In this document: piece after piece, positions 9,880 through 22,277 of the stretch
Numbering within the stretch: the stretch's first letter is position 1
Layout: every line of letters begins with the position of its first letter
Source of the DNA: Lysinibacillus fusiformis
GTDB taxonomy: Bacteria; Bacillota; Bacilli; Bacillales_A; Planococcaceae
Assembly (NCBI RefSeq): GCF_016925635.1
Contig: NZ_CP070490.1
Span: 2,858,001 to 2,922,000, forward strand
Direction: 5' to 3'
Length of the DNA: 64,000 bases
Made by a program: the position numbers and the translations under genes
The notes under the pieces: generated by a model
Databases searched by the model: none
Seen by the model: only the letters and a program-made list of their open reading frames with translations
What the model was told of the DNA's origin: nothing

Positions 9880-10761
9880 ATGATGAAGAACTTATTATCG
9901 ATGGAACATTTAACAACAGAAGAGATTAACCAAATCCTAGATCTTGCGCAAGCATTTGAAAATGGTGAAACATCATCGTTATCTCGCACACACAAAGTGG
10001 CCAATTTATTCTTTGAACCAAGTACTCGTACAAAAACAAGCTTTGAAATGGCAGAATACAAAATTGGCTGTCATGTTATCCCTTTCGATGCAGGGTTTTC
10101 GAGTGTTACGAAAGGGGAAACGATGTACGATACTGTCAAAACGTTAGAAATGATTGGTTTAGATGCCGTCATCATTCGAGCGTCAGAAGATGAGTATTAC
10201 AATGAGCTACTGGACGGTATTAATGTAGCCGTTATTAATGCAGGGGACGGTGCTGGGCAACACCCTTCACAATCCTTATTGGATCTTTATACCATCAAAA
10301 AAGAGTTTGGCTATTTTGAAGGGTTAAATGTCACAATTGCTGGAGATATTTCTCATAGTCGAGTAGCGAAATCAAATGCAACAGCATTACAAAATTTAGG
10401 GGCAAATGTTCATTTCCTTTGTCCAGAAGAATGGTCTGGCGGTTTTGAAGCGCATCATTCATGGGAAAATTTAATCGAAATAAGTGATGTCATTATGTTA
10501 CTTCGTGTGCAACATGAACGTCATAAAGTGAATAAAAGCTTCTCGAAAGAGGGTTACCATCAGGAGTTTGGTTTAACGATTGAACGAGAAAAGCAAATGA
10601 AAGAATCAGCCATTATCATGCATCCAGCACCCGTAAATCGTGATGTCGAGATTGCTTCTGAGTTAGTAGAGTGTGATCGCTCTCGAATTTTTGAACAGGT
10701 GCGGAATGGTGTTTACACACGGATGGCTATTATGGAAACCATTTTAAAGGGGAGAGAATAA
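9880..10761 (+). CDS. pyrB: Aspartate carbamoyltransferase catalytic subunit
   Basis: Condenses carbamoyl phosphate with aspartate to carbamoyl aspartate, the committed step of UMP synthesis. At 293 residues it shows the carbamoyl-phosphate site [16 protein letters not shown] (about residues 45-60) and the [10 protein letters not shown] motif near the C-terminus. No pyrI regulatory subunit is present, as in Bacillus, where control is by attenuation. GGAGG (9870-9874) precedes two adjacent ATGs; the second, at 9883, has the better spacing (8 bases). One base separates it from pyrC. Confidence 0.97.
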   Translation: MMKNLLSMEHLTTEEINQILDLAQAFENGETSSLSRTHKVANLFFEPSTRTKTSFEMAEYKIGCHVIPFDAGFSSVTKGETMYDTVKTLEMIGLDAVIIRASEDEYYNELLDGINVAVINAGDGAGQHPSQSLLDLYTIKKEFGYFEGLNVTIAGDISHSRVAKSNATALQNLGANVHFLCPEEWSGGFEAHHSWENLIEISDVIMLLRVQHERHKVNKSFSKEGYHQEFGLTIEREKQMKESAIIMHPAPVNRDVEIASELVECDRSRIFEQVRNGVYTRMAIMETILKGRE

Positions 10762-10762
10762 C

Positions 10763-12040
10763 ATGACAAAGGTACTTCAAAATGTACAAATGCTAAATGA
10801 ACAAGGTGAACTGGAGACAGTCAATATTGCAATGGCAGACGGAAAGATTACGGCAATTGGTCAAGATGTGACTGTAGCAGGTGCAGAGCTGATTGAAGGA
10901 AATGATTTGATTGTGGCACCAGGCTTTATCGATGTTCATACACATTTACGAGAGCCAGGATTTGAGCATAAGGAAACCATTGCAACAGGTTCGGCATCAG
11001 CAGCAAAAGGTGGCTTTACAACAATTTGTGCAATGCCTAATACAAAGCCAGTACCTGATTCGGTTGAAAACATGCAGCTCATTAATGGGCTCATTGAGGA
11101 CAGCTCTGTTATTCGAGTACTCCCATATGGTTCCCTAACAAAGGATATATCGGGTGAGGTTCGAACAAATATCGAAGAATTAAAAGCACATGGAGCAGTA
11201 GCATTTTCAGATGATGGTGTTGGCATTCAGCTGGCCTCTACGATGTATGAGCAAATGAAAGATGCTGCCAAGCACGATATGGTCGTTGTGGCACATTGTG
11301 AGGACAACTCTTTAATCTATGATGGCGTGATGCATGAAGGAAAGCGTAATAAAGAGCTTGGCCTTCCAGGAATACCTTCCATTTGTGAATCCGTACAAAT
11401 TGCACGGGATGTACTACTTGCAGAAGCAGCTGGCGCTCGTTACCATGTTTGTCACGTATCGACGAAGGAATCTGTGCGTGCGGTAAGGGATGCAAAGGCA
11501 GCAGGAATTCGTGTCACAGCAGAGGTTTGTCCACATCACTTATTACTAGAAGAAATGGATATTCCATCTGATGATGCTAATTGGAAAATGAATCCACCAT
11601 TACGTGGAGCTGATGATAAAGATTCTCTACATGCAGCACTACTTGATGGCACAATCGACTGCATCGCAACAGATCATGCGCCACATACTGTAGAAGAAAA
11701 ATGCTGCGGAATGGTTGGCGCACCATTTGGAATTGTAGGTTTCGAAACAGCTTTCCCACTACTTTATACACAATTTGTAGAAACAGGAAAGTGGACGTTA
11801 AAACAATTAATTGATTGGATGACAGTGAGAGCAGCTGAGATTTTTGATCTGCCATATGGCACATTAGAAGTAGGCGCTTCAGCTGATATGATTTTAATTG
11901 ATATTCAAAAAGAACAAACGATTGATGCAGAAGGCTTTGTATCAAAAGGTCGTAATACACCATTCAACGGCTGGGTGGCAAAGGGTTGGCCAGTACTAAC
12001 GATTTTTGAAGGCAATATCGTATATCAGGAGGCAGAGTAA
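10763..12040 (+). CDS. pyrC: Dihydroorotase
   Basis: Zinc amidohydrolase of 425 residues that cyclises carbamoyl aspartate to dihydroorotate. It has the metal-binding [10 protein letters not shown] motif (about residues 58-67) of class I dihydroorotases, further metal histidines in VVAHCED and YHVCHVST, and the catalytic ATDHAPH motif. AAAGGGGAGAG precedes the ATG. The last base of its TAA stop is the first base of the carA ATG, so the two are likely coupled. Confidence 0.97.
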   Translation: MTKVLQNVQMLNEQGELETVNIAMADGKITAIGQDVTVAGAELIEGNDLIVAPGFIDVHTHLREPGFEHKETIATGSASAAKGGFTTICAMPNTKPVPDSVENMQLINGLIEDSSVIRVLPYGSLTKDISGEVRTNIEELKAHGAVAFSDDGVGIQLASTMYEQMKDAAKHDMVVVAHCEDNSLIYDGVMHEGKRNKELGLPGIPSICESVQIARDVLLAEAAGARYHVCHVSTKESVRAVRDAKAAGIRVTAEVCPHHLLLEEMDIPSDDANWKMNPPLRGADDKDSLHAALLDGTIDCIATDHAPHTVEEKCCGMVGAPFGIVGFETAFPLLYTQFVETGKWTLKQLIDWMTVRAAEIFDLPYGTLEVGASADMILIDIQKEQTIDAEGFVSKGRNTPFNGWVAKGWPVLTIFEGNIVYQEAE

Positions 12041-13140
12041 TGAAAAAACGTTTACTAGTTTTAGAAGATGGCACAGTATTTACAGGTACAGCATTTGGTA
12101 GCGAGCGCGCTTCACAAGGTGAGGTTGTATTCACAACAGGGATGACAGGTTATCAGGAAACGATTTCAGATCCTTCATTCTATGGACAAATTGTCACATT
12201 AACTTATCCTTTAGTTGGTAATTACGGAATTAACCGTGATGACTTTGAATCGATTACACCAGCCATTCGTGGATTCGTTGTACGTGAACTGGCTAAAAAC
12301 CCTTCAAATTTCCGCTGTGATTTAACATTAGCTGACTATTTGACATCAAAGGATATCCCAGGAATTGAGGGAATTGATACACGAAAATTAACACGTATTA
12401 TTCGCAGTAAAGGATCAGTAAAAGCGATATTGACAGCTGCTGATGAAGAAGTAAATGTGGATGAAATTGTGGCACAATTACAAGCGACGCCAGCCATTAC
12501 GCACCATGTTCGTGAAGTATCACCAAAAGCTGCCTATCCATCTCCAGGGCGTGGTAAACGAGTTGTCTTAATTGATTATGGAATGAAGCATGGTATTCTA
12601 CGTGAATTAAACAAACGTGATTGTGATGTGCTAGTAGTTCCTTACAATACGCCAGCTGAGGAGATTTTAGCTTGGCATCCAGATGGCATCATGCTATCGA
12701 ATGGACCAGGAAATCCTGAAGATGTTCAAGAAGGCATTGAAACGGTACGTAACTTAATTGGAAAAGTGCCAATGTTCGGTATCTGTTTAGGTCACCAAAT
12801 CTTTTCTTTAGCGAGTGGAGCGAAAGCCTTTAAATTACCATTTGGACACCGTGGTGGTAACCATCCAGTAAAAGATTTACGCACAGGTCGTACAGATTTA
12901 ACATCACAAAACCATGGCTATGCCATCGACATCGAATCCTTAAAAGATACTGATTTAGAATTAACACATATCGCGTTAAATGACGGAACATGTGAAGGTG
13001 TGCGTCATAAGAAATATCCAATTTTCACAGTGCAATATCATCCAGAAGCATCACCAGGACCAGAAGATTCAAACCACTTATTTGATGAATTCATCGAAAT
13101 GATGGAAGTAGAAGCAGGGAAGGGGAAACAACATGCCTAA
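12040..13140 (+). CDS. carA: Carbamoyl phosphate synthase small subunit (glutaminase)
   Basis: Hydrolyses glutamine and passes ammonia to CarB. At 366 residues it has an N-terminal CPSase domain and a C-terminal class I amidotransferase domain with the Cys nucleophile in [12 protein letters not shown] and the catalytic His/Glu in YHPEASPGP. This is the pyrimidine-specific pair (PyrAA/PyrAB), as its position inside the pyr operon shows. It overlaps pyrC by one base and carB by eight. GGAGG lies a few bases upstream of its start, inside pyrC. Confidence 0.97.
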   Translation: MKKRLLVLEDGTVFTGTAFGSERASQGEVVFTTGMTGYQETISDPSFYGQIVTLTYPLVGNYGINRDDFESITPAIRGFVVRELAKNPSNFRCDLTLADYLTSKDIPGIEGIDTRKLTRIIRSKGSVKAILTAADEEVNVDEIVAQLQATPAITHHVREVSPKAAYPSPGRGKRVVLIDYGMKHGILRELNKRDCDVLVVPYNTPAEEILAWHPDGIMLSNGPGNPEDVQEGIETVRNLIGKVPMFGICLGHQIFSLASGAKAFKLPFGHRGGNHPVKDLRTGRTDLTSQNHGYAIDIESLKDTDLELTHIALNDGTCEGVRHKKYPIFTVQYHPEASPGPEDSNHLFDEFIEMMEVEAGKGKQHA

Positions 13141-16100
13141 ACGTACAGATATTGAAACTATTTTAGTAATCGGCTCAGGCCCAATTGTTATCGGACAAGC
13201 AGCAGAATTTGACTATGCAGGAACACAAGCTTGTCTTTCATTAAAAGAAGAGGGCTACCGCGTTATTTTAATCAACTCAAACCCTGCTACAATCATGACG
13301 GATACAGAAATTGCTGACAAAGTCTATATTGAGCCAATTACTCTTGATTTTGTATCTCGTATATTACGTAAAGAACGCCCAGACGCGATCTTACCAACAC
13401 TTGGTGGTCAAACGGGTCTAAATATGGCAATCGAATTAGACAAATCAGGTATTCTAGATGAGCTTGGGATTGAAATTCTTGGTACAAAATTAGATGCAAT
13501 CCATAAAGCGGAGGACCGTGATTTATTCCGTAATTTAATGTATGAGCTAGGAGCTCCAGTTCCTGAGTCTGATATTATTCATAACTTAGATGAAGCGAAA
13601 AGATTTGTGGCGAAAATTGGATACCCTGTCATTGTTCGACCTGCCTTTACACTTGGCGGTACAGGGGGCGGTATTTGCTACAACGATCAAGACTTAGAAG
13701 AGATTGTAACATCTGGTTTAAAATATTCACCTGTGACGCAATGTCTATTAGAAAAATCGATCGCTGGCTATAAAGAGATTGAATACGAAGTAATGCGTGA
13801 TGCGGTTGACAATGCGATTGTCGTATGTAACATGGAAAACGTTGACCCAGTAGGGATTCATACTGGTGACTCAATCGTTGTAGCACCAACGCAAACACTG
13901 TCGGATCGAGAAAACCAAATGCTACGTAATATATCATTAGATATTATTCGTGCACTTAAAATTGAAGGTGGCTGTAACGTACAGCTAGCACTTGATCCAT
14001 ATAGCTTTAATTACTATGTGATCGAAGTAAATCCACGTGTCTCTCGTTCATCTGCATTAGCATCAAAAGCAACAGGCTATCCAATTGCTAAGCTAGCAGC
14101 TAAAATTGCAGTAGGCTTAACGTTAGATGAAATTAAAAACCCTGTAACAGGATCAACATATGCTTGCTTTGAGCCTGCACTGGACTATATCGTAGCTAAA
14201 ATTCCTCGCTGGCCATTCGATAAATTCGAATCTGCTAAACGTAATCTTGGTACGCAAATGAAAGCTACTGGTGAAGTAATGGCGTTAGGTCGTACTTTTG
14301 AGGAAGCTATGCTAAAAGCGGTTCGTTCTCTTGAGACAGGTCAAGTACACTTAGAGTTAAAACATGCTGAGGAAAATTCAGATTCTTGGATTGAAAAACG
14401 TATCCGCAAAGCTGGGGATGAGCGTCTATTCTTCATCGGTGAAGCTTTACGCCGAGGTGTAACAATTGAGCAAATTCATGAATGGTCAGCAATCGATCTA
14501 TTCTTCTTAAATAAATTTAAAAATATCGTGGATATGGAACAAACGCTTGCTGATAATAAGAATGACAAAGAAGTACTACGAACAGCTAAACGTTTAGGCT
14601 TTGCAGATAAGAAAATTGCTGAGCTTTGGGAAACTACAGCAGAAGATCTTTACGCTTATCGTAAAGAGCATGGCATTATTCCAGTCTATAAAATGGTCGA
14701 TACATGTGCAGCAGAATTTGAATCAGAAACACCATATTTCTATGGGACATATGAAGATGAAAATGAATCGATTAAGTCAGAAAAACCTTCTGTTGTGGTA
14801 CTTGGTTCAGGTCCAATCCGCATCGGCCAAGGGGTAGAATTCGACTATGCCACTGTACACTCAGTATGGGCGATTCAAGAAGCGGGCTATGAAGCCATCA
14901 TTATCAACTCAAATCCAGAAACAGTGTCAACAGACTTCTCGATTTCTGATAAATTATACTTCGAGCCATTAACAATTGAGGATGTAATGCATATTATCGA
15001 CTTAGAACAACCAATTGGAGTTGTTGTTCAATTTGGTGGTCAAACGGCTATCAACCTTGCTGATAAATTAGCTGCAAATGGCGTAAAAATCCTAGGCACA
15101 TCTTTAGAGGATATTGACCGTGCAGAAAATCGAGATAAATTTGAGCAGGCTCTACGTGAATTAGATATTCCACAACCTCAGGGAGAAACAGCAGTTTCTA
15201 CAGAGGAAGCTCTTGTCATTGGTGAGCGTCTAGGCTTCCCAGTACTTGTTCGCCCTTCTTATGTACTTGGCGGACGTGCAATGGAAATTGTTTATAACCA
15301 AGAAGAATTACAGCACTATATGGAAAACGCGGTAGAGGCATCTCCAGATCATCCAGTATTAGTAGACCGTTACTTAACAGGACAGGAAATTGAAGTAGAT
15401 GCTATCTGTGACGGTGAAAATGTGTTAATTCCAGGAATTATGGAGCATATCGAGCGTGCAGGAGTTCACTCTGGTGACTCGATCTCTGTTTACCCACCGC
15501 AAAAATTAACACAAGTACAAAAAGATACATTAGTTGACTATACAACTCGTCTTGCGAAGGGGCTAGGCATCATCGGCTTAATGAATATCCAATATGTGAT
15601 TTCACAAAACGAAGTATTTGTCATCGAGGTGAATCCACGTTCATCACGTACAGTACCGTTCCTAAGTAAAATTACAAATATCCCAATGGCTAATATTGCA
15701 ACAAAAGCAATCCTAGGCAAATCCATTGTAGAGCAAGGCTATCCAACAGGCTTAGCAGCTGAGCAAAAAGGCGTATTTGTTAAAGTACCAGTGTTCTCAT
15801 TCGCTAAATTACGTCGTGTAGACATTACATTAGGACCTGAAATGAAATCTACTGGTGAGGTAATGGGGAAAGATGCAACATTAGAAAAAGCTCTTTATAA
15901 AGGCTTAGTTGCAGCAGGTATGGAAATTCGAACTGAAGGTACAGTATTATTCACTGTATCTGATAAAGATAAAGAAGAAGCAATCGCATTAGCAAAACGT
16001 TTCTCAACAGTAGGGTATCGCATTGTAGCTACTGAAGGTACAGCAAAAGCATTTGAAGCAGCAGGCGTACGCACAGATGTTGTCGGCAAGATTGGCGCGA

Positions 16101-16330
16101 AAGGACAAACATTGATTGACCTTATCCAAAATGGGGAAGCTCAGCTTGTTGTCAACACATTAACAAAAGGGAAGCAACCAGCTCGTGACGGCTTCCGAAT
16201 TCGTCGTGAATCTGTAGAAAACGGCGTACCTTGTCTAACATCTTTAGATACGGCAGAAGCAATGGTACGTGTCATCGAATCCATGACATTTACAGCAGAA
16301 GAAATGCCAAAAGCGGAGGTAGTACACTAA
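13133..16330 (+). CDS. carB: Carbamoyl phosphate synthase large subunit
   Basis: Makes carbamoyl phosphate from bicarbonate, ammonia and two ATP. At 1065 residues it is full length (B. subtilis PyrAB is 1071). It has two tandem, internally homologous ATP-grasp halves, starting at [20 protein letters not shown] and again at [18 protein letters not shown], with metal-binding [13 protein letters not shown] and [13 protein letters not shown]. The C-terminal ~130 residues are the MGS-like allosteric domain, where uridine nucleotides and PRPP act in relatives. It starts inside carA, with GGGGAA as ribosome site. Confidence 0.97.
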   Translation: MPKRTDIETILVIGSGPIVIGQAAEFDYAGTQACLSLKEEGYRVILINSNPATIMTDTEIADKVYIEPITLDFVSRILRKERPDAILPTLGGQTGLNMAIELDKSGILDELGIEILGTKLDAIHKAEDRDLFRNLMYELGAPVPESDIIHNLDEAKRFVAKIGYPVIVRPAFTLGGTGGGICYNDQDLEEIVTSGLKYSPVTQCLLEKSIAGYKEIEYEVMRDAVDNAIVVCNMENVDPVGIHTGDSIVVAPTQTLSDRENQMLRNISLDIIRALKIEGGCNVQLALDPYSFNYYVIEVNPRVSRSSALASKATGYPIAKLAAKIAVGLTLDEIKNPVTGSTYACFEPALDYIVAKIPRWPFDKFESAKRNLGTQMKATGEVMALGRTFEEAMLKAVRSLETGQVHLELKHAEENSDSWIEKRIRKAGDERLFFIGEALRRGVTIEQIHEWSAIDLFFLNKFKNIVDMEQTLADNKNDKEVLRTAKRLGFADKKIAELWETTAEDLYAYRKEHGIIPVYKMVDTCAAEFESETPYFYGTYEDENESIKSEKPSVVVLGSGPIRIGQGVEFDYATVHSVWAIQEAGYEAIIINSNPETVSTDFSISDKLYFEPLTIEDVMHIIDLEQPIGVVVQFGGQTAINLADKLAANGVKILGTSLEDIDRAENRDKFEQALRELDIPQPQGETAVSTEEALVIGERLGFPVLVRPSYVLGGRAMEIVYNQEELQHYMENAVEASPDHPVLVDRYLTGQEIEVDAICDGENVLIPGIMEHIERAGVHSGDSISVYPPQKLTQVQKDTLVDYTTRLAKGLGIIGLMNIQYVISQNEVFVIEVNPRSSRTVPFLSKITNIPMANIATKAILGKSIVEQGYPTGLAAEQKGVFVKVPVFSFAKLRRVDITLGPEMKSTGEVMGKDATLEKALYKGLVAAGMEIRTEGTVLFTVSDKDKEEAIALAKRFSTVGYRIVATEGTAKAFEAAGVRTDVVGKIGAKGQTLIDLIQNGEAQLVVNTLTKGKQPARDGFRIRRESVENGVPCLTSLDTAEAMVRVIESMTFTAEEMPKAEVVH

Positions 16331-16331
16331 T

Positions 16332-18012
<1,681 letters not shown>

Positions 18013-18013
<1 letters not shown>

Positions 18014-18717
18014 TGAATACGAAACCTATACTAGCTCTAGATTTTCCAGGAGAAAAAGAAGTATTCGATTTTCTTAAAAAGTTCAATGAGCCTCTTTTCG
18101 TGAAAATTGGTATGGAATTATATATGCAAGAAGGACCTGATATCGTTCGTAAAGTAAAGGATTTAGGTCATGATATTTTCCTTGATTTAAAATTACATGA
18201 TATCCCAAATACAGTAGGCTCTGCTATGAAGGGTCTAGCAAAATTGGGCGTAGATTTAGTCAATGTCCATGCTGCAGGCGGACGTCCTATGATGGAAGCC
18301 GCTCTAGAAGGACTTGAAGCGGGAACACCTGCAGGCAAAGAACGTCCTGCACTAATAGCTGTTACACAATTAACATCCACAACAGAAGAACAAATGCAAG
18401 CAGAGCAAAAAATTGCTCTTTCTTTGCAAGCGTCTGTTCTGCACTATGCAGGTCTGACAAAGCAAGCTGGCTTACAAGGTGTTGTTTGCTCTGTGCATGA
18501 GGCAAAGGCGATTGCAGAGGCGTGTGGAGATGAGTTTCTACGTGTAACACCTGGAATTCGACTAGCAGGTGGTGCTGCACACGATCAAAAACGTATTGCA
18601 ACACCTGATGGGGCAAAACGTGATGGTTCATCACTCATCGTTGTGGGACGTGCTGTAACTGGTGCACAGGATCCAGTAGCAGCGTATAAAATCGTAAGTG
18701 AATTATGGGAGGCATAA
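18013..18717 (+). CDS. pyrF: Orotidine 5'-phosphate decarboxylase
   Basis: Decarboxylates OMP to UMP, the last step of the pathway. At 234 residues it shows the catalytic [11 protein letters not shown] array (about residues 58-68) with the Asp-Lys-Asp triad, VKIGMELY for substrate binding, and the phosphate-binding C-terminal [10 protein letters not shown] place the start at the ATG at 18013, which overlaps the pyrD stop and has GGAAGGAG about 9 bases upstream; an in-frame TTG at 18010 is less likely. Confidence 0.96.
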
Positions 18718-18720
18718 ATT

Positions 18721-19350
18721 ATGACATTACAAAATGAAATTGCACACGCTATGTTAAAAGTAGGAGCTGTAGAATTAAATCCAACAGAGCTATTTACATG
18801 GGCATCTGGTATTAAATCACCTATATACTGTGACACACGTTTAACAATTTCCGATCCAGTTATTCGTAAACAATTAGCAAATGGTTTAGCTTCTGTCATC
18901 AAAGAGAACTTCGGTGCGACAGAAATTGTAGCAGGAACAGCTACAGCAGGTATTCCACATGCAGCATGGGTAAGTGATATTTTAGAATTACCAATGGTTT
19001 ATGTACGCTCTAAAGCGAAGGAGCATGGCCGTGGCAATCAAATTGAAGGAAAATACGCAGCAGGACAAAAAGTAGTGGTTGTGGAGGATATCGTCTCTAC
19101 AGGTGGATCTTCCATTACAGCAGTAGAAGCATTGCGTGCAGCTGGCTGTGAAGTATTAGGAGTAGTTTGTGTCTACACATATAACCTTCCACGCGCTGAG
19201 CAAGCGTTTGATGAGGCTGGCATTCAATATGTATCGTTAACAAATTTTGATTATCTAATTGAAGCAGCAAATGAATCAGGTGCTATCAAAGAAGAAGATA
19301 TTCCATTCTTAAAAGAGTGGCATGGCAAGTTAAAAGCTGGAGAGCTATAA
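18721..19350 (+). CDS. pyrE: Orotate phosphoribosyltransferase
   Basis: Joins orotate to PRPP to give OMP. At 209 residues it has the PRPP-binding signature VVVEDIVSTGGSSITAVEA (about residues 119-137) and the flexible-loop residues RSKAKEHGRGNQIEG. It is the last gene of the pyr operon, three bases after pyrF, and is followed by a terminator. Numerically the gene follows pyrF out of pathway order, as in B. subtilis. Confidence 0.97.
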   Translation: MTLQNEIAHAMLKVGAVELNPTELFTWASGIKSPIYCDTRLTISDPVIRKQLANGLASVIKENFGATEIVAGTATAGIPHAAWVSDILELPMVYVRSKAKEHGRGNQIEGKYAAGQKVVVVEDIVSTGGSSITAVEALRAAGCEVLGVVCVYTYNLPRAEQAFDEAGIQYVSLTNFDYLIEAANESGAIKEEDIPFLKEWHGKLKAGEL

Positions 19351-19419
19351 TCAGTAATCTTGCAAAAGTAGTAGTAAAACATAGAGTTACTGGAATATAA
19401 AAGAGAGTAAATGCATAGA

Positions 19420-19456
19420 AACAACTATCGATATTTTTGTTGATAGTTGTTTTTTT
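19420..19456 (+). terminator. Rho-independent terminator of the pyr operon
   Basis: AACAACTATC (19420-19429) pairs with GATAGTTGTT (19442-19451), followed by a run of T, 70 bases after pyrE. Confidence 0.92.
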
Positions 19457-20230
19457 GTGTTTATTCGACGTGATTAGAAGGAAATTAACGATGTTAACTT
19501 TGAAGAGAAGTATGGCATATAGATTAAAGGAATTGTAAAAATAATTTGTTTTTTTAATGTAATATAATACACTTCATTCATTTAGTACTTTAGTAAATAA
19601 AATTATTCATTAATAATAATTCGGAAAATTTAGTATCATTCTATGAACTAGATAAACTATTAAAATCCTTTTATAATCATGTTTTCCAAATAAAAGTAAA
19701 TTTCGGCGTAGAATGAATGGATCAATTAAGTGGGTTATCGTTATTTTAATAAAATAAAAAAATGATACTTTAGGCAAATAAAGTTAAAAATGAACAAATA
19801 TTCAGTGTGATGAATTTTAAAGTATCTAATTTGAAATGCCATAGTTGTATGGCTTGATTTATTTGGAATATTATAAGAATTGTAAAAATTCACTTGATTA
19901 AATGTATTATTTCCAGATAAAATAGCATTACGCCTAATTGTCAGAATATTATATACTGATCCAGTTACTTTTACATTTGGAAAAAAGGGTCAATTTTATG
20001 TGATGGAGACTTCTCTTTAAAATTTGATATTTTTTTTAGCTAATATAATTTTGAAATAAGTTTAACATCGTTTGATTTCATTTTTCGGAATATTGAATCT
20101 TACAAAGAAATACAAAAGCTAATTTCTTTTTACATCTTTTACTTTAAGAATACATTTTAGACATATGTTTCTGTTGCTTACATAAAGGATGTAGTGATTT
20201 TTAGTAAAAAAATTAAAGGTGTGATATTAA
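19457..20230. other. AT-rich 774-base stretch without a gene
   Basis: Very AT-rich and rich in stops in all frames; no protein, RNA gene or remnant recognised. It separates the pyr terminator from the first peptide-transporter gene and must hold that operon's promoter, but no convincing -35/-10 pair stands out. ATTTTTCGGAATATT (20080-20094) matches the Firmicute CodY box at 12 of 15 positions, which is weak in such AT-rich DNA. Confidence 0.5.
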
Positions 20231-21226
20231 ATGAGCTTAATGTTAGAAGTGAAAAACCTTAAAACTGGTTTTGATATAGATGGGGAGATTTATCATGCTG
20301 TTGATGATGTTTCTTTTTCAGTCAAATCTGGTCAAATTATTGGGGTAGTCGGTGAATCTGGATGTGGAAAAAGTGTCATGTCACTTTCGGTTATGCAGCT
20401 TCTTCCAAAAGGGATTGGCAAAATTACAGGCGGAGAAATTAGGTTTGAAGGCAAAAACATAGAAAATTATTCTAGTGATGACATGAATAAGATTAGAGGA
20501 AAAGATATCAGTATGATTTTCCAAGAACCCATGACATCTTTAAATCCCGTTTTTACAATAGGTTCACAAATACAAGAGATTATCTTAAATCACTCTAAAA
20601 TGTCAAAGGCAGAAGCTAAAAGTAAAGCAATTGACTTATTAAAACAAGTCGGTATACCGAGAGCTGATCAAATTGTAGATGAGTATCCACACCAATTATC
20701 TGGTGGTATGAGACAAAGGGTTATGATTGCCATTGCCATTGCTTGTCAACCTAAACTATTAATTGCAGATGAGCCAACTACGGCACTTGACGTGACAGTA
20801 CAAGCTCAAATCTTAGATTTATTAAAGACAATTCAAGCAAAGAATGATATGTCCATTGTGCTTATTACACATGATTTAGGTGTCGTAGCCGAAATGTGTG
20901 ATGAAGTAATCATTATGTACGCAGGAAAAATTGTAGAACGAACAAATGTAGATAATTTGTTCCACAACCCTCAGCACCCTTATACAAAGCTATTAATGGC
21001 TTCTATACCAAGAATCGATGATGAAGTTGAAAAATTAACGACCATTCAAGGGATTGTACCTTCGTTAAAAAATATGCCTCAAATAGGTTGCCGGTTTGTG
21101 GATAGATGTCCTTCGGCTATGCCTGATTGTAGAAATGTTACGCCGCAACTTTCCTTTATAGATCAGGGACATGAGGTATCGTGTTTACTTTATGAGAGTT
21201 GTGATACTAGAAAGGGTGTGAGCTGA
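20231..21226 (+). CDS. Peptide ABC transporter ATP-binding protein (DppD/OppD type)
   Basis: First ATPase of a dipeptide/oligopeptide importer, 331 residues. Walker A is GESGCGKS, the ABC signature is LSGGMRQRV and Walker B is LLIADEPTTALD. The C-terminal oligopeptide-transporter extension carries four spaced cysteines (GCRFVDRCPSAMPDC and VSCLLY), the pattern linked to a [4Fe-4S] site in DppD-type proteins. It heads the order D-F-binding protein-B-C. A ribosome site (AAAGGTGTGA) precedes the ATG. Substrate (di- or oligopeptides) cannot be fixed from sequence. Confidence 0.92.
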   Translation: MSLMLEVKNLKTGFDIDGEIYHAVDDVSFSVKSGQIIGVVGESGCGKSVMSLSVMQLLPKGIGKITGGEIRFEGKNIENYSSDDMNKIRGKDISMIFQEPMTSLNPVFTIGSQIQEIILNHSKMSKAEAKSKAIDLLKQVGIPRADQIVDEYPHQLSGGMRQRVMIAIAIACQPKLLIADEPTTALDVTVQAQILDLLKTIQAKNDMSIVLITHDLGVVAEMCDEVIIMYAGKIVERTNVDNLFHNPQHPYTKLLMASIPRIDDEVEKLTTIQGIVPSLKNMPQIGCRFVDRCPSAMPDCRNVTPQLSFIDQGHEVSCLLYESCDTRKGVS

Positions 21227-21230
21227 CAGC

Positions 21231-22220
21231 ATGAATGAAACAATCGTAAAACAAGAAAAGGAAAACTTATTAGAAATTATAGATTTGAAGACATATTACC
21301 CAATTAAAGGTGGTTTTTTAAGGCATACTGTCGGTCATGTAAAAGCAGTGGATAACATTTCTTTTACCATTAAAAATGGTGAGACATTAGGGCTAGTGGG
21401 GGAATCCGGTTGTGGAAAATCTACAACTGGACGTACAATTTTAAGATTATTAGACTCAACAGATGGAAAAATTATCTTTGGCGGTAAAGATATTACAAAC
21501 CTGAGAGGGAGATCTTTAAGGGATATACGAAAAGATATTCAAATGGTATTTCAGGATCCCTACGCCTCATTAAATCCGATGCAAATGGTTGGGAGTATTG
21601 TTGCAGAGCCCATTATGAATTTCAGCAACAAATCATTGAAATCATTAAAAGGCGAGGTAATGGAACTATTAAGAAAAGTAGGCTTACCTGAAGATGCCTA
21701 TTATAAATATGCGCATGAGTTCTCAGGTGGTCAGCGTCAGCGTATTGGCATTGCTCGGGCACTTGCACTTAGACCAAAGCTCATTATAGCAGACGAGCCT
21801 GTTTCAGCCTTAGATGTATCTGTACAATCACAAGTTCTTAATCTATTAAAAGAACTTCAGGATGAGTTTGATTTAACTTTCTTGTTTATCGCGCATGATT
21901 TAAGTGTGGTCAAGCATATGAGCGATCGAATCGGTGTGATGTATCTAGGAAATATTGTAGAGATAGCCGATAAGGAACATATTTATGATGAGCCGTTGCA
22001 TCCTTATACACAAGCTTTAATCTCTGCAATACCAGTGCCAGATCCGAGAAAGAAAAATAGTCGTATTGTTTTAGAGGGAGATATACCAAGTCCTGCTAAT
22101 CCACCAACAGGCTGTCCATTCCATCCAAGATGTCCAAAGGCAATGGCAGAATGTTCATTAACGAAGCCTGCTTTAAAGGAGGTGAAGTCAGGGCATAGTG
22201 TTGCTTGCCATTTATATTAA
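21231..22220 (+). CDS. Peptide ABC transporter ATP-binding protein (DppF/OppF type)
   Basis: Second ATPase of the same importer, 329 residues, four bases after its partner. It shows GESGCGKST (Walker A), FSGGQRQRI (signature), [12 protein letters not shown] (Walker B) and the C-terminal cysteine-rich tail [15 protein letters not shown] with a final ACHLY. It would pair with the preceding ATPase as a heterodimer on the cytoplasmic face of the permeases. The start is the ATG following GTGAGCTGACAGC; the ribosome site is poor, so coupling to the upstream gene is likely. Confidence 0.92.
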   Translation: MNETIVKQEKENLLEIIDLKTYYPIKGGFLRHTVGHVKAVDNISFTIKNGETLGLVGESGCGKSTTGRTILRLLDSTDGKIIFGGKDITNLRGRSLRDIRKDIQMVFQDPYASLNPMQMVGSIVAEPIMNFSNKSLKSLKGEVMELLRKVGLPEDAYYKYAHEFSGGQRQRIGIARALALRPKLIIADEPVSALDVSVQSQVLNLLKELQDEFDLTFLFIAHDLSVVKHMSDRIGVMYLGNIVEIADKEHIYDEPLHPYTQALISAIPVPDPRKKNSRIVLEGDIPSPANPPTGCPFHPRCPKAMAECSLTKPALKEVKSGHSVACHLY

Positions 22221-22277
22221 AAACTAAAAACGGAAAATAGTTAGTTATTGACAAAATAAAATTACGGGGGGAAAAAA

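Noticed and set aside
19457..20230. Possible gene remnant or regulatory RNA in the long spacer before the first peptide transporter
   Set aside because: No frame, conserved stem or known leader pattern (T-box, riboswitch) could be seen by eye; only AT-rich DNA.
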